From the NCBI GenBank assembly GCA_023423045.1, contig JAFAGA010000001.1, forward strand, positions 1 through 30,197: 30,197 nucleotides of DNA, given 5' to 3'. Below are positions 7,354-16,402 of this stretch, one piece after another. Numbering within the stretch: position 1 is the first letter of the stretch; every line of letters begins with the position of its first letter. The DNA comes from Bacillota bacterium (lineage in GTDB: Bacteria > Bacillota > Clostridia > Lachnospirales > Lachnospiraceae). Under the pieces are notes generated by a model that was not told the DNA's origin, did not search any database, and saw nothing but the letters and a program-made list of their open reading frames with translations. Both the position numbers and the translations under genes were made by a program.

Positions 7354-9194
7354 GTGAACGAAGAACAAATAAAGGACCGATGGCCGGGGGCCCCATGGGA
7401 CCGGGGACCATGGAAAAGCCAAAAGATTTTAAAGGAACATGGGGAAAGCTGATTACCTATTGTAAAAACTATATGCCTGCGGTAATTGTGGCTCTTGTTA
7501 TGGCAGCAATCGGGACAGCGCTGCAAATTATCGGTCCGGATAAACTGAAGGAAATGACTGACGAGATCATGAAGGGTTTACCTGCGCTGATTGATGGTGT
7601 TCCGGTTGCCGGTGCGATTGACTTCGGTGCGGTAAAAAGCATTGCATTTGTGCTGGTAATATTTTATACAGGCTCAGCATTCCTTAACTTTATTCAAAGC
7701 TTTATGATGACGACGGTAACACAGAAAATCAGCAGAAATATGCGTACCGGCATATCACAAAAAATCAACAGGCTGCCTTTGAAATATTTTGACAAGGTAA
7801 GCTATGGCGATGTTCTCAGCAGGGTAACCAATGATGTGGATACCATAGGGCAGACCATGAACCAAAGCATCGGAAATCTGGTCACATCCATCACTATGTT
7901 TGTGGGCTCGGCAATTATGATGTTCAGCAATAATTGGATTATGGCGTTGACAGCCGTTGGAGCGAGTGTTTTTGGGTTTGTTTTCATGGGTGTTATCATG
8001 GCAAAATCACAGAAATATTTTGTTCAGCAGCAGGAGGATCTGGGTGTCGCCAACGGTCATGTTGAAGAGGTTTACTCCGGACATAATGTAGTGAAGGCTT
8101 ATAATGGCGGCAAAGAAGCCAAACGGGTTTTTGAAAATGTAAATGACAGCCTGTATAACAGCGGCTGGAAGAGCCAGTTTATGTCCGGACTTATGATGCC
8201 TCTTATGACATTTATCGGTAACTTCGGATATGTGGCAGTCTGTGTGGTGGGTGCGGCCCTGGCCATGAACAAAACCATCAGCTTCGGCGTTATTGTTGCC
8301 TTTATGATGTACATCCGTCTGTTTACCCAACCGCTTTCCCAAATTGCTCAGGCCTTCCAGAGCCTGCAAAGAACCGCAGCCGCCAGTGAGCGCGTGTTTG
8401 AGTTCTTTGATGAAAAAGAGCTGTCTGACGAGAGTCAAAAAGCAAAGAAGCTTACCGATGTGAAGGGTGATGTGGAATTCAGTCATGTGAAGTTTGGATA
8501 TACACCGGAGAAAACAATTATCAACGACTTCTCAGCCAAAATCAAAGCAGGACAGAAAATAGCCATTGTGGGACCCACCGGTGCAGGAAAAACAACAATG
8601 GTCAATCTGCTGATGCGTTTTTATGAGCTGGACGGCGGAGAGATCCTGCTGGATGGAATCCCGGTCAGCCAGGTGCCAAGGGAGAACGTCCATGAACAGT
8701 TTTGCATGGTATTGCAGGATACATGGCTTTTTGAAGGTACCATCAAGGAAAATATTATCTATAGCAAGCAGGGCGTGACGGATGAGCAGGTGGTTGCCGC
8801 CTGCAAAGCAGTGGGGCTTCATCACTTTATCAGAACCTTGCCTCAGGGATATGACACAATGCTTAATGACAGGGCGAATCTCTCCCAGGGGCAGAAGCAG
8901 CTTGTCACCATTGCCAGAGCCATGATCCAAAATGCCCCCATGCTGATTTTAGACGAAGCAACAAGCTCTGTGGACACACGCACTGAAATTCTGATTCAGG
9001 AAGCTATGGATAAGCTGACAGCAGGACGAACCTCCTTTGTCATCGCCCATCGGCTGTCCACCATCAAAAATGCCGACCTGATTCTGGTAATGAAGGATGG
9101 AGATATTATAGAAAGCGGTAATCATAAGGAATTGCTGGAAAAGGGCAGTTTCTACGCGGAACTTTATAACAGCCAGTTTGAACCTGCAGCATAG
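7350..9194 (+). CDS. ABC exporter half-transporter with catalytic ATP site (LmrD/BmrD-like)
   Basis: This 614-aa protein is the partner of the preceding gene. An N-terminal Gly/Pro/Met-rich tail (residues 1-25) precedes the membrane domain. The nucleotide-binding domain has Walker A GPTGAGKTT at 408-416, Walker B LILDE with catalytic Glu536, and an intact H-loop His567 (IAHRLST). Its signature is LSQGQ (511-515) instead of LSGGQ. The defects are therefore split as expected: this protein's good Walker site pairs with the good VSGGQ of the first subunit, and its altered signature pairs with the first subunit's Asp505/Gln537 site. One consensus and one degenerate ATP site result. The larger subunit length and extracellular insert around 75-95 also suit the D-type partner. 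Confidence 0.93.
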   Translation: MSERRTNKGPMAGGPMGPGTMEKPKDFKGTWGKLITYCKNYMPAVIVALVMAAIGTALQIIGPDKLKEMTDEIMKGLPALIDGVPVAGAIDFGAVKSIAFVLVIFYTGSAFLNFIQSFMMTTVTQKISRNMRTGISQKINRLPLKYFDKVSYGDVLSRVTNDVDTIGQTMNQSIGNLVTSITMFVGSAIMMFSNNWIMALTAVGASVFGFVFMGVIMAKSQKYFVQQQEDLGVANGHVEEVYSGHNVVKAYNGGKEAKRVFENVNDSLYNSGWKSQFMSGLMMPLMTFIGNFGYVAVCVVGAALAMNKTISFGVIVAFMMYIRLFTQPLSQIAQAFQSLQRTAAASERVFEFFDEKELSDESQKAKKLTDVKGDVEFSHVKFGYTPEKTIINDFSAKIKAGQKIAIVGPTGAGKTTMVNLLMRFYELDGGEILLDGIPVSQVPRENVHEQFCMVLQDTWLFEGTIKENIIYSKQGVTDEQVVAACKAVGLHHFIRTLPQGYDTMLNDRANLSQGQKQLVTIARAMIQNAPMLILDEATSSVDTRTEILIQEAMDKLTAGRTSFVIAHRLSTIKNADLILVMKDGDIIESGNHKELLEKGSFYAELYNSQFEPAA

Positions 9195-9251
9195 TGCGGC
9201 GTAGATCCGCTAAGTTATACTGTTCCTGACCGTTTTGCTGTTTTGAAGAAG

Positions 9252-9300
9252 GCCACCTGGCAAGGCTGTTATCAAACTATGGCCTCACCGGTGGCTTTTT
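9252..9300 (+). terminator. Terminator of the exporter operon
   Basis: GCCACC (9252-9257) and GGTGGC (9290-9295) pair around a long loop and are followed by five T. The loop can pair partly (TGGC/GGCC stretches). It lies 57 bases after the second exporter gene. Confidence 0.6.
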
Positions 9301-9306
9301 GAGCTA

Positions 9307-9399
9307 TCACCCTTCTATAATCAAGGAAGCGGATATCATGCCTGAATCCTTTTCTATGAGTTTCTTCTTTTTTGCAGATAAATCAATGATAAATACCAT
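9307..9399 (-). pseudogene. Short coding-like remnant on the minus strand
   Basis: A minus-strand frame of 30 codons (MVFIIDLSAKKKK at its start) is open further upstream to a TAG near 9453 and reads like the tail of a protein. GGAGGG touches the ATG with no spacing, so independent translation is doubtful. I see no family. It shares the space with a plus-strand promoter and may be a gene fragment or chance. Confidence 0.2.
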
Positions 9400-9423
9400 C
9401 CCTCCATCGATCTGTTTTATTAC

Positions 9424-9452
9424 TTCACAGTATAGAATTCCTGTGTTATACT
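9424..9452 (+). promoter_or_regulatory. Sigma-A promoter for the flavoprotein gene
   Basis: TTCACA (9424-9429) and TATACT (9447-9452) are separated by 17 bases. A CACAG/CTGTG inverted pair falls within the spacer region. The first ORF after it is the 22-codon one at 9493, then the flavoprotein. Confidence 0.5.
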
Positions 9453-9492
9453 AGTCAATAAATTACTTGAATAAGAGGATGAGTGAATTATA

Positions 9493-9561
9493 ATGAGCCG
9501 GGAACCTAGCGTATATCAGGATAATATAAGGTTGGCAAAGAGCAATAACCGGCTTTCTTAA
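9493..9561 (+). CDS. 22-codon leader-like ORF
   Basis: This ORF (MSREPSVYQDNIRLAKSNN at its start) lies between the promoter and the flavoprotein gene. A four-codon ORF MSEL overlaps its start in the TAATGA arrangement, and AGAGGATGAG lies upstream. It could be a leader peptide or the start of a truncated protein. No hairpin that would make it an attenuator is obvious. Confidence 0.25.
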   Translation: MSREPSVYQDNIRLAKSNNRLS

Positions 9562-9591
9562 CTATAAATTTATTGAAAGAGGAGGATGCGT

Positions 9592-10293
9592 ATGGTGAAA
9601 TACAAGCTTAAAATTACAGATATCATCGAAGAAGCACCCGGCACTAAAACATACCTGCTTGAAAAACCGGCAGATTTTACATGGATTGAGGGAGCGCATA
9701 CTCATATCGCCCTGCCAGGCTTTGATGAAGGGGAGATGCCTAATAAGAATATGGTCCGCCATATGTCCATTATGACTTTACCCCAAGAGAATAAAATCGG
9801 ATTCACAACACGGATTTTAGTTTCACCTTCGGAATTTAAGGAGAAATTATCAAAACTATGTCCGGGAGATGAATTGATTCTCTTCAAGATTGGATCGAGG
9901 ATGTCTTTAAGAAGAGAGGGCAGACCGATCGTGCTGCTAAGCATGGGTGTGGGAATCGCAACCATGAGACCCCTGATCCATGGATTTGTGCAGGATAAAA
10001 CCGGTATTCCAGGATTAACTAATATTAATGTTAATTCATCTAAGGCCTTTATCTATAAAACGGAGCTGGAGCGTCTGGATAATTCCTGCTATCAAAATCA
10101 TTGGTTGAATTCGCGAAGTAAATTTTATGAGGAGCTGGACCGGGTTTCGGAACAATCCGATGCCATATATTATATCGTCGGCAGCGATGAATTCATAAAA
10201 GAGGTTATAAAGTTCTTAAGAAGCAAAAAGATTGAAGATAGCAGCATCCTTATTGACAAAAAGGAAGAGCAGTTGGCGAATTATTACATATAA
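9592..10293 (+). CDS. FAD-dependent oxidoreductase, ferredoxin-NADP reductase fold
   Basis: This 233-aa flavoprotein has an N-terminal beta-barrel FAD domain (about residues 1-105) with the RHMS element at 56-59 that stands for the family RxxS flavin motif. A C-terminal nucleotide-binding domain follows, with SMGVGIATMRPLI at about 117-129 in place of the usual GGTGITP. It probably passes electrons between NAD(P)H and a partner protein or small acceptor; no iron-sulfur domain is fused. I prefer the ATG at 9592, with AGGAGG 6 bases before it, over the ATG at 9586, which touches the ribosome site. It converges with the AraC-family gene on the other strand and overlaps it by 10 bases. The electron partner is unknown. 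Confidence 0.78.
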   Translation: MVKYKLKITDIIEEAPGTKTYLLEKPADFTWIEGAHTHIALPGFDEGEMPNKNMVRHMSIMTLPQENKIGFTTRILVSPSEFKEKLSKLCPGDELILFKIGSRMSLRREGRPIVLLSMGVGIATMRPLIHGFVQDKTGIPGLTNINVNSSKAFIYKTELERLDNSCYQNHWLNSRSKFYEELDRVSEQSDAIYYIVGSDEFIKEVIKFLRSKKIEDSSILIDKKEEQLANYYI

Positions 10294-11159
10294 ACGGGTT
10301 TCTTGATAATAGGAACCCATATCTCTATAACGAATTTATTATCATTATTATAAAATATCTCGAATTCCGGCGCGCCCGCATGGGTATAGCCGGAGGTCGG
10401 GAACCACTCCATAAAAATCCGGCTGCGCATATTGCGAATGATCTCCGTAGTTTTTGCGGCAGCATGCTCGGGAGTAGAAAACACAGCCCATGTGGATGAA
10501 GGGACCGAAAGCACGGAATATCCGCCCGGCATGCGGCTGGAAGGCATCTCATAGCAGATCATATAGGAAAAGCTGTTTTTATTATAATTAAACAGCGCGG
10601 CATTGAGGCAGATGTTATACTCCAGCCCGATGTCCCGGTGAAACTGGCCGATAACACCATTGCCGATATTATCTTCCCAGAACCGGGTAATGATAGCGTT
10701 GGTTTTCTCGTGACGGATCGGCACATCAATGGTGATGCCACATACCTCATAAGCGCTCTTTTGCGCAATCTGATACCTGATCTCTTCATCACCGCCGAGG
10801 GACAGGTGAAAAGAAAGTTTAGGATAGGCCTTAAGCAGAGTATTTGTGTTCCGGGCGGCCATCGGGGTGATTCCGTGCAGTCCTTTAAAGGCCCGGGTGA
10901 ATGCTTCCGGTGAACTATAACCGTATTTGGAGGCTACATCAACAACTTTATGACCGTCGAATAAATCAAAGGCGGCGAGAGTGAGCCTCCTGCGCCGGAT
11001 ATATTCCGATAGAGGAATCTCAGCAAGGAAAGAAAAGGTACGCAGAAAGTGGTACACAGAGCAGCAAGCTTTGCGTGCTGTCAGATTTAAATCGATCTCT
11101 TCTGTTATATTGGCTTCGATAAAATCGATAGCATGATTCATCTTGTCCATATACGTCAT
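10284..11159 (-). CDS. AraC-family regulator with GyrI-like effector domain
   Basis: This 291-aa protein has an N-terminal AraC-type double HTH (about residues 1-105, with YSSPEAFTRAFKGLHGITP as the second recognition region) followed by a GyrI/Rob-like ligand-binding domain (about 115-290). This layout is that of the SoxS/Rob/BltR-like group that binds small amphipathic or drug-like ligands. A GAGG ribosome site lies 7 bases before the ATG. The gene is divergent from the GH105 hydrolase and convergent with the flavoprotein. Either neighbour could be a target, but the sequence does not decide. Confidence 0.88.
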   Translation of the reverse strand: MTYMDKMNHAIDFIEANITEEIDLNLTARKACCSVYHFLRTFSFLAEIPLSEYIRRRRLTLAAFDLFDGHKVVDVASKYGYSSPEAFTRAFKGLHGITPMAARNTNTLLKAYPKLSFHLSLGGDEEIRYQIAQKSAYEVCGITIDVPIRHEKTNAIITRFWEDNIGNGVIGQFHRDIGLEYNICLNAALFNYNKNSFSYMICYEMPSSRMPGGYSVLSVPSSTWAVFSTPEHAAAKTTEIIRNMRSRIFMEWFPTSGYTHAGAPEFEIFYNNDNKFVIEIWVPIIKKPVYM

Positions 11160-11305
11160 AACTCTACCTCACAGTTTGTAAACTAAATAAACTATCTTCT
11201 TTCAATTTATCATTCCACCGTCTCGTTGTCAATAACTCCGCAGAATAATAGGATAATATTTCCACAAATAGTTTATATATAAGGATGTTGAAGCATCAAA
11301 TGCTA

Positions 11306-11335
11306 TTGACAAGAATAAATCATTTAATCTACTAT
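11306..11335 (+). promoter_or_regulatory. Promoter of the GH105 gene
   Basis: TTGACA (11306-11311) and TACTAT (11330-11335) are separated by 18 bases, 45 bases before the TTG start. The rest of the 220-base divergent region (11160-11380) is AT-rich and would hold the AraC-gene promoter on the other strand. No clear operator repeat was found. Confidence 0.55.
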
Positions 11336-11380
11336 AAATGTAAGGTGGAGAAACGATAAAAAATAGGAGGAACAAAAGAT

Positions 11381-12328
11381 TTGAAAAATGATGGGTATTA
11401 TAAATCCAAAATAGCGCTGCTTGCAATGCAGAGGCATTCCTGGGAGCAGGGAGTGGCAATGCAGGCATTTTTAGAGCATGGTGAGGATGAGGTAGTGATA
11501 GCAATGGCCAAAGAGGCAGCCTACCGAAGCGGTTCGGATGGACGTGTTGCTATTATTGGTACAATGGATGCCATTACAGATCCGTGTGCGACTGGGGAAG
11601 GCCTGTTATATGCTGCGCACATTACCGGAGATGCAGAGCTTCTTCAGGCCCATAAGGAGCTGCTCCGATGGGCTCTGGAAGAAGCACCTAGAAATTCGGA
11701 GGGAATTGTATATCATTTAGACAGTGCACCACAGTTCTGGGTAGATTCGATGTACATGTTACCGCCATATTTAGCAGCATCCGGCTGTTATAATGAAGCG
11801 ATGAAACAGATTCGCGGCTATTGGAACGCCTTATTTAATAAAGAGGAAAGGCTGATGAGCCATATGTGGGATGATGGCAAAAAGGAATTTACCCGCAAGG
11901 ACTTCTGGGGTGTGGGAAATGGATGGACGATGGCAGGATTAGCGCGTGTGATCGACCTGCTTCCCAAGGATATGGAGGAGGAAAGAAATGAATTGATAGA
12001 GATGGCAAGAACATTAATTCATTCTGTCTCTCATTATATTACAGAAGATGGACTGGCACACGATGTATTAAATGATTCTTCCACGTTTATTGAAGTGAAC
12101 CTGCCTCAAATGTTAAGTTACACCATCTACAGAGGTATTAAATCAAAGTGGCTGAAAAAGGAATGGAAGGAGCTGGCTGATCGATGCAGAAATGCTGCTC
12201 ATAATAAAATGGATGCATACGGACGGATACTGGATGTATGCGGCGCACCTTATTTTAATTCGCCGGGTGTGGCACCGGAGGGACAGGCATTTTACTTACT
12301 TATGGAGGCGGCAGCAGCTAATAGATAG
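11381..12328 (+). CDS. GH105/GH88-like unsaturated glycuronyl hydrolase
   Basis: This 315-aa protein matches the GH105 family (YteR/YesR), which removes the unsaturated uronic residue from oligosaccharides made by pectate or rhamnogalacturonan lyases. The family's catalytic Asp is visible as D122 in QFWVDSMYML. The GVGNGWTMAG stretch at about 176-185 corresponds to the family RGNGW loop, though with Val in place of Arg. There is no signal peptide, so it acts in the cytoplasm on imported oligosaccharides. The start is a TTG with AGGAGG 10 bases upstream; no in-frame ATG fits better. It is somewhat shorter than YteR. It stands alone, with its own promoter and a strong terminator and no lyase or transporter beside it. 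Confidence 0.85.
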   Translation: MKNDGYYKSKIALLAMQRHSWEQGVAMQAFLEHGEDEVVIAMAKEAAYRSGSDGRVAIIGTMDAITDPCATGEGLLYAAHITGDAELLQAHKELLRWALEEAPRNSEGIVYHLDSAPQFWVDSMYMLPPYLAASGCYNEAMKQIRGYWNALFNKEERLMSHMWDDGKKEFTRKDFWGVGNGWTMAGLARVIDLLPKDMEEERNELIEMARTLIHSVSHYITEDGLAHDVLNDSSTFIEVNLPQMLSYTIYRGIKSKWLKKEWKELADRCRNAAHNKMDAYGRILDVCGAPYFNSPGVAPEGQAFYLLMEAAAANR

Positions 12329-12374
12329 GGAAGAGCAAGCATTATGGAATATGCGGGATTTGGAAGGACAGGAT

Positions 12375-12410
12375 AAAAAATCAGCGGAGCAAAAGCTCCG
12401 CTGATTTTTT
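12375..12410. terminator. Bidirectional terminator between GH105 and the AraC/cupin gene
   Basis: A 16-bp perfect inverted repeat (arms at 12375-12390 and 12395-12410, core TCAGCGGAGC/GCTCCGCTGA) has an AAAA loop, an A run on the left and a T run on the right. It can terminate transcription from either side and sits one base from the stop of the convergent gene. Confidence 0.9.
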
Positions 12411-12411
12411 A

Positions 12412-13665
12412 TCATCCCTGCTTCCGATAGGCGCTGGGACTGATTTTTTTGATTTCCTTGAACAGACGGTTATAGGTCTTGATACTGTTGAAACCGCATT
12501 TATAAGCAATTTCAGTAATTGACTGATTGGTTTCAAAGAGCAGATCAATGGATCGCTGAATTCGGTACTGGTTGAGAAAGTTGCCGAAGGTTATGCCGGT
12601 ATGATCTTTAAAAAGGCGGCTGAAATAGAAGATGCTGTAATTCGATAAATCCGCGATCTCCTTCAACGTAATCTCATTCATATAATTCGTCGATATATAG
12701 CGCATGACACGCTCCAGATTTTCCATCTGCTTGCTGTAATGCTTACTGTTGTCCGCTTCGATGGACTTAAAGACCATTTGCCGGGAGATTAGGTATAAAA
12801 GATCGTAAATACGTGCGGTAATTGCTGCCTTGTAGGCAATATCCAGGTTATGGAGCTCCAGGATAATCGTCTGCAAATGTATCTCCAGCTGGGAATGCAA
12901 TGTCTTAATCATGGAGTTAGGGCTATTATGCGGAAGATGCGGTGTTGTGATTCGATTCTTGCCACGATATCCCCAGATGTCGTTCTCATTTGGCACTTTG
13001 AAGATAAGGGCTAATCTGTCACATGGTGCGGCGGGTGTCACAAAGGAATGAACTTCTCTCGGGCCGATGATGAGGATATCCCGGGGCTTCAGCTCAAAGA
13101 TCGTTTGATTGAGTGATATTTGAATCGTGTTGGATAAGGTATAAATGATCTCAGCTTCTTCATGGTTGTGCGGCGGAAAATTGGTCTCATTGCTCAAAAA
13201 AGCAGCAAAATTATAACCGGCTTCCAGCGTAACCCTCTGATAATAGGGTTTAATAATGGGATCACCGCCCTTATCAAAGGTGACCAGCTTGCGGATGCGC
13301 TGATCCAGATCATGGGAGCTGATGAATTTGTTATAGAGTTTTTGTCCTTGGGATTTACGCAATGAGACGAGTTCCATATAATGCTGATAGAGCTGATGCA
13401 TGACGGATTCGTTATAGGGTCTGTGGATCATCAGGCGGACATCTTCATCATAATCCTCAATGACATCAATCTTGAAGGCTTTCTCCGTATACTGATTCCA
13501 GTCTGCCTGGAGCCTGACATTCGGGCATGTTCCGCATTTCAGGGCCTTGATAAGCTCGTCGGTATCAATCGATGCATTGAGGCTAAAATCGATATAGCGC
13601 CAATCATTTTCCTTATTAATAAGTTCATAGAGTGCAATATTACGATGCCTGTAATGATATTCCAT
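12412..13665 (-). CDS. AraC-family regulator with N-terminal unknown and cupin domains
   Basis: This 417-aa regulator has three parts. An unrecognised N-terminal segment covers about 1-135. A cupin (AraC-binding-like) domain covers about 145-225, with PPHNHEEAEIIY around 164-175 and the late strand GPREVHSF at 201-208. A C-terminal AraC double HTH covers about 320-417, with ITLKEIADLSNYSIFYFSRLFK in part and ITEIAYKCGFNSIKTYNRLFK in part. Cupin-type AraC proteins usually sense sugars and activate carbohydrate genes. I chose the ATG at 13665 because GGGGAG lies 5 bases upstream; a longer frame upstream has no such site. It is flanked by GH105 and the GH5 endoglucanase, so control of glycan genes is plausible but unproven. 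Confidence 0.85.
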   Translation of the reverse strand: MEYHYRHRNIALYELINKENDWRYIDFSLNASIDTDELIKALKCGTCPNVRLQADWNQYTEKAFKIDVIEDYDEDVRLMIHRPYNESVMHQLYQHYMELVSLRKSQGQKLYNKFISSHDLDQRIRKLVTFDKGGDPIIKPYYQRVTLEAGYNFAAFLSNETNFPPHNHEEAEIIYTLSNTIQISLNQTIFELKPRDILIIGPREVHSFVTPAAPCDRLALIFKVPNENDIWGYRGKNRITTPHLPHNSPNSMIKTLHSQLEIHLQTIILELHNLDIAYKAAITARIYDLLYLISRQMVFKSIEADNSKHYSKQMENLERVMRYISTNYMNEITLKEIADLSNYSIFYFSRLFKDHTGITFGNFLNQYRIQRSIDLLFETNQSITEIAYKCGFNSIKTYNRLFKEIKKISPSAYRKQG

Positions 13666-13785
13666 ATGGACTCCCCTTTCCATAAGATCATTGTAATAAT
13701 AAGGATATCGTATCAAAAAAACACAGATATCACAAGAGCCTGTCACAGAAAATCCGCATAGAAAGTCAGCATATAAATTAACAAG

Positions 13786-13828
13786 AGGTGCCCCATTACA
13801 ATGAGAAAGTCATTGCCTTGGGACACCT
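13786..13828 (-). terminator. Hairpin after the endoglucanase gene
   Basis: AGGTG (13786-13790) and CACCT (13824-13828) close a long imperfect stem that also pairs CCCC with TGGG and CAATGA with TCATTG around a GAAAG loop. It lies 86 bases past the stop of the minus-strand endoglucanase gene. On the minus strand the tail is only moderately T-rich; on the plus strand TTTTATT follows. The rest of 13666-13913 holds only upstream sequence of the AraC/cupin gene. Confidence 0.5.
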
Positions 13829-13913
13829 TTTATTAAATCCCCCCTTATGCTAACACCTACATAAAGATTTTTGTTAATTTGTTCGTGTAGAGAAGGTACA
13901 ATAAGAGAGGCTC

Positions 13914-16373
13914 TTAAGGAAGTATGAGTTTTTGAGCAGGGTAGATCAAGGCAGGGTTTTTAATATTATTTCTGCGTGCCAGCTCCTGATAGGTCATATT
14001 GTACTTTTTGGCAATGTTCCAGAGAGAATCCCCTGGCTTTACAACATAGACAGAAGAAGCCTTTGTATCCTTTGTTTCTTTGACAGCGGGAGTTTTTGTA
14101 TTCTTTGTCTCTTTGACGGAGTCTGCCTTTTTTGCTTTCTCAAAACGAATATTATCGATGGATATTGTGCCGGCAAAATTACTCTGAACATCTGCTATAA
14201 CGATAGTAATATCACGCAGGAGAGTATCCGGGGCAATTACCTTGTTATCCGTGATTTTGGTCAAATCAAAGGTAACAGCATAATGATAACAGCCATCCTT
14301 TGTTTTATCGGCCTTCGATAATTTGGTCAAATCAATATCATAATTTATGGCAGCCTGTGCCCAATAACCCAGACTTGGCGGCGCAAAGGCAAGATTGACG
14401 GACAGCGTTCCGGTGTTTCCCTTCACCGGTTTCAGATATAGATCAAAGGACAGGCGGTCGCTGGCCTGGCGCGTCGTATTGACACCGCTTAAAATCAAAC
14501 GGGGGGCGCTTGCCCAACCATCCTCCGGCTTTACTTCCGGATAGGCGGCTTCAAAGGTTAATGCTTCTGAGCCGTTAACCTCTTTTATAGTCATCGCTGT
14601 TTTTACTCCTGAACCGGGATCCCATGCCCAACCCTGGCGTGTGCCGTCTTTGAAATCAGATGGAAGGGAAGCCTTTCCCTGCGGATCATGTACGATGGGA
14701 ATTTCTGCGATGACTTTATTACCGGAAACCGTGATATTGTCAATACGAATTTCATTGGATTTCTCGGCGCCCACAAACAGAACAACATTAGTCATAGTAC
14801 TGTCGGCGCTATCCTTTGAAATGGCATAAAGATTCGGAGAGTCAGCTGGTGTTATGGTGAGCTTCGCTTTATATGTACCGTCGGACTGCAGGGTAAAGTC
14901 TCCCGCTTTGACTGTGACCGCCCGAAGAGGGTTTGCCCAGCCGTGGGTTGTGCTCTGTGGGATGGCGGCAATTGCAACAGTATCCGGAGCGGTTAAGATC
15001 ACATCCATACTCAAGGCTTCCGCTCCGAATATGTCCGGCCTTGCGGTGGATTGGTCAGCGGACAGACGGACATTTGCCCAATAATTACCCTCGGAAGTAT
15101 CACGGCTTGTTTCCAGGCCGGAAATAGATAACGCCTTATTGACATTCGTCAATGTCACGGACTGGATCGGGCTGTCACCGTTGATGCCGAAGCCCTGGAG
15201 GCTGCCATCATCAAAGTCCCAGACAGCATCACTGAATACAGTCCGTGGTGTGCGGTCAATAGGATCATAAGGAATACCAAGAATTCTCGAGCGGGCATAT
15301 TCACCGGAGAGACTCAATTCCTCAAGGGACCATTTTTGATCTTTGTCCGGATTCAAAGAGGTGGCATCCTGTTTACTCAGTTCAAAGGGCTGGAAGGCTG
15401 CGGAGGTTTCATTCTTATTACTTAAGGACCAGTTGCACCAGCTGATGTTGTTGGCATCAAGATAGTCCAGCCATTCATCCGCTTCCTTTAGGAACGGGCC
15501 ATTATTACCGCTGGCTTCGCTTGTACCCCATTCGGATGCGAAGACAGCGACGCCATGCTCCAGAGCATAGCGGACATTGCTCATAACATTGGCACGGTCC
15601 ATGCTGTCTGCAGCAGATTTGTGTGTACCGGTGTAGAAATGAACGGTATAAATCGTATTATCATCCTTAATTGGATTATCGGCAGCTAAGTCCGGGCGCT
15701 GGCTCCAGTTGGGACTTCCGACGAGGACCAGATTCTTGTTGCCGTTATCACGGAGCATCTTAATGATTGGCTCCGCATAGGATTTGACTCTTTCCCATCC
15801 CTTCGCATCATTTGTGACACCGGGATCACCGCCGTTGGGCTCGTTGGCAAGCTCATAGATCAAATGGTGGTCATTCGGATATAAACCGGCAATTTCCTTA
15901 AAAAAAGCCATGGCGTCCTTATAAATTGGAGCATTCGGGTCGCCGGGGGTGAGGACATGCCAGTCAATAATGACATAGAGATCATTTTTAATGGCAAGGT
16001 TAATTCCATCGATGATTTTTTGCATTAAGGATGGATCGGTTGCGTATCCGGATTCACCGACATATAAGGCCAGGCGGATGACATTCGAACCCCAGTCATT
16101 GGCAAGTGCAGCAAAGGCATTATTGTTGAGTATGCCGGGAAACCATTGCAGACCATGGGTGCTCATGCCGCGCAGCTGGATGGGTTCACCCTTTGCATTG
16201 CATAATGTCATCTGGCCGTCCTTTCGGAGCAGTTGAAGTGCACCGCCGACCGAAGGTTTTTGAAGCGGGTTTGTCCTTGAATCATTGGAGGGTTCCTTGG
16301 CGCTGGCAGCCCTGTTGAATAATGAGAGTACCAGAAGTATTCCCAAAAGAACCGATAAAAAGCGTTTCTTCAA
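13914..16373 (-). CDS. Secreted GH5 endoglucanase with two CBM17/28-like modules and LysM
   Basis: This 819-aa secreted cellulase has a signal peptide at residues 1-25 (cleavage after ASA). The GH5 catalytic domain covers about 45-370, with acid/base E178 in YELANEPN and nucleophile E281 in VFASEWGTSE, the pattern of subfamily 2 endo-beta-1,4-glucanases. Two successive beta-sandwich modules follow (about 378-555 and 560-750) that each look like CBM17/28 domains binding amorphous cellulose. A Lys/Thr linker with repeated VKETK units (about 752-770) leads to a C-terminal LysM at 772-819 (VYVVKPGDSLWNIAKKY in part) that would hold the enzyme on peptidoglycan. The start is a TTG with GGGGAGG 10 bases upstream. 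The upstream region contains a TATAAT and a small inverted repeat. The cell-wall-tethered build is unusual, since many relatives use SLH domains or dockerins. Confidence 0.92.
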   Translation of the reverse strand: MKKRFLSVLLGILLVLSLFNRAASAKEPSNDSRTNPLQKPSVGGALQLLRKDGQMTLCNAKGEPIQLRGMSTHGLQWFPGILNNNAFAALANDWGSNVIRLALYVGESGYATDPSLMQKIIDGINLAIKNDLYVIIDWHVLTPGDPNAPIYKDAMAFFKEIAGLYPNDHHLIYELANEPNGGDPGVTNDAKGWERVKSYAEPIIKMLRDNGNKNLVLVGSPNWSQRPDLAADNPIKDDNTIYTVHFYTGTHKSAADSMDRANVMSNVRYALEHGVAVFASEWGTSEASGNNGPFLKEADEWLDYLDANNISWCNWSLSNKNETSAAFQPFELSKQDATSLNPDKDQKWSLEELSLSGEYARSRILGIPYDPIDRTPRTVFSDAVWDFDDGSLQGFGINGDSPIQSVTLTNVNKALSISGLETSRDTSEGNYWANVRLSADQSTARPDIFGAEALSMDVILTAPDTVAIAAIPQSTTHGWANPLRAVTVKAGDFTLQSDGTYKAKLTITPADSPNLYAISKDSADSTMTNVVLFVGAEKSNEIRIDNITVSGNKVIAEIPIVHDPQGKASLPSDFKDGTRQGWAWDPGSGVKTAMTIKEVNGSEALTFEAAYPEVKPEDGWASAPRLILSGVNTTRQASDRLSFDLYLKPVKGNTGTLSVNLAFAPPSLGYWAQAAINYDIDLTKLSKADKTKDGCYHYAVTFDLTKITDNKVIAPDTLLRDITIVIADVQSNFAGTISIDNIRFEKAKKADSVKETKNTKTPAVKETKDTKASSVYVVKPGDSLWNIAKKYNMTYQELARRNNIKNPALIYPAQKLILP

Positions 16374-16402
16374 TTTGATTCTACCTCCCCAAATAATAAA
16401 GT

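Noticed and set aside
13666..13746. Longer start for the AraC/cupin regulator
   Set aside because: GGGGAG with 5-base spacing marks the ATG at 13665; the upstream codons lack any site.
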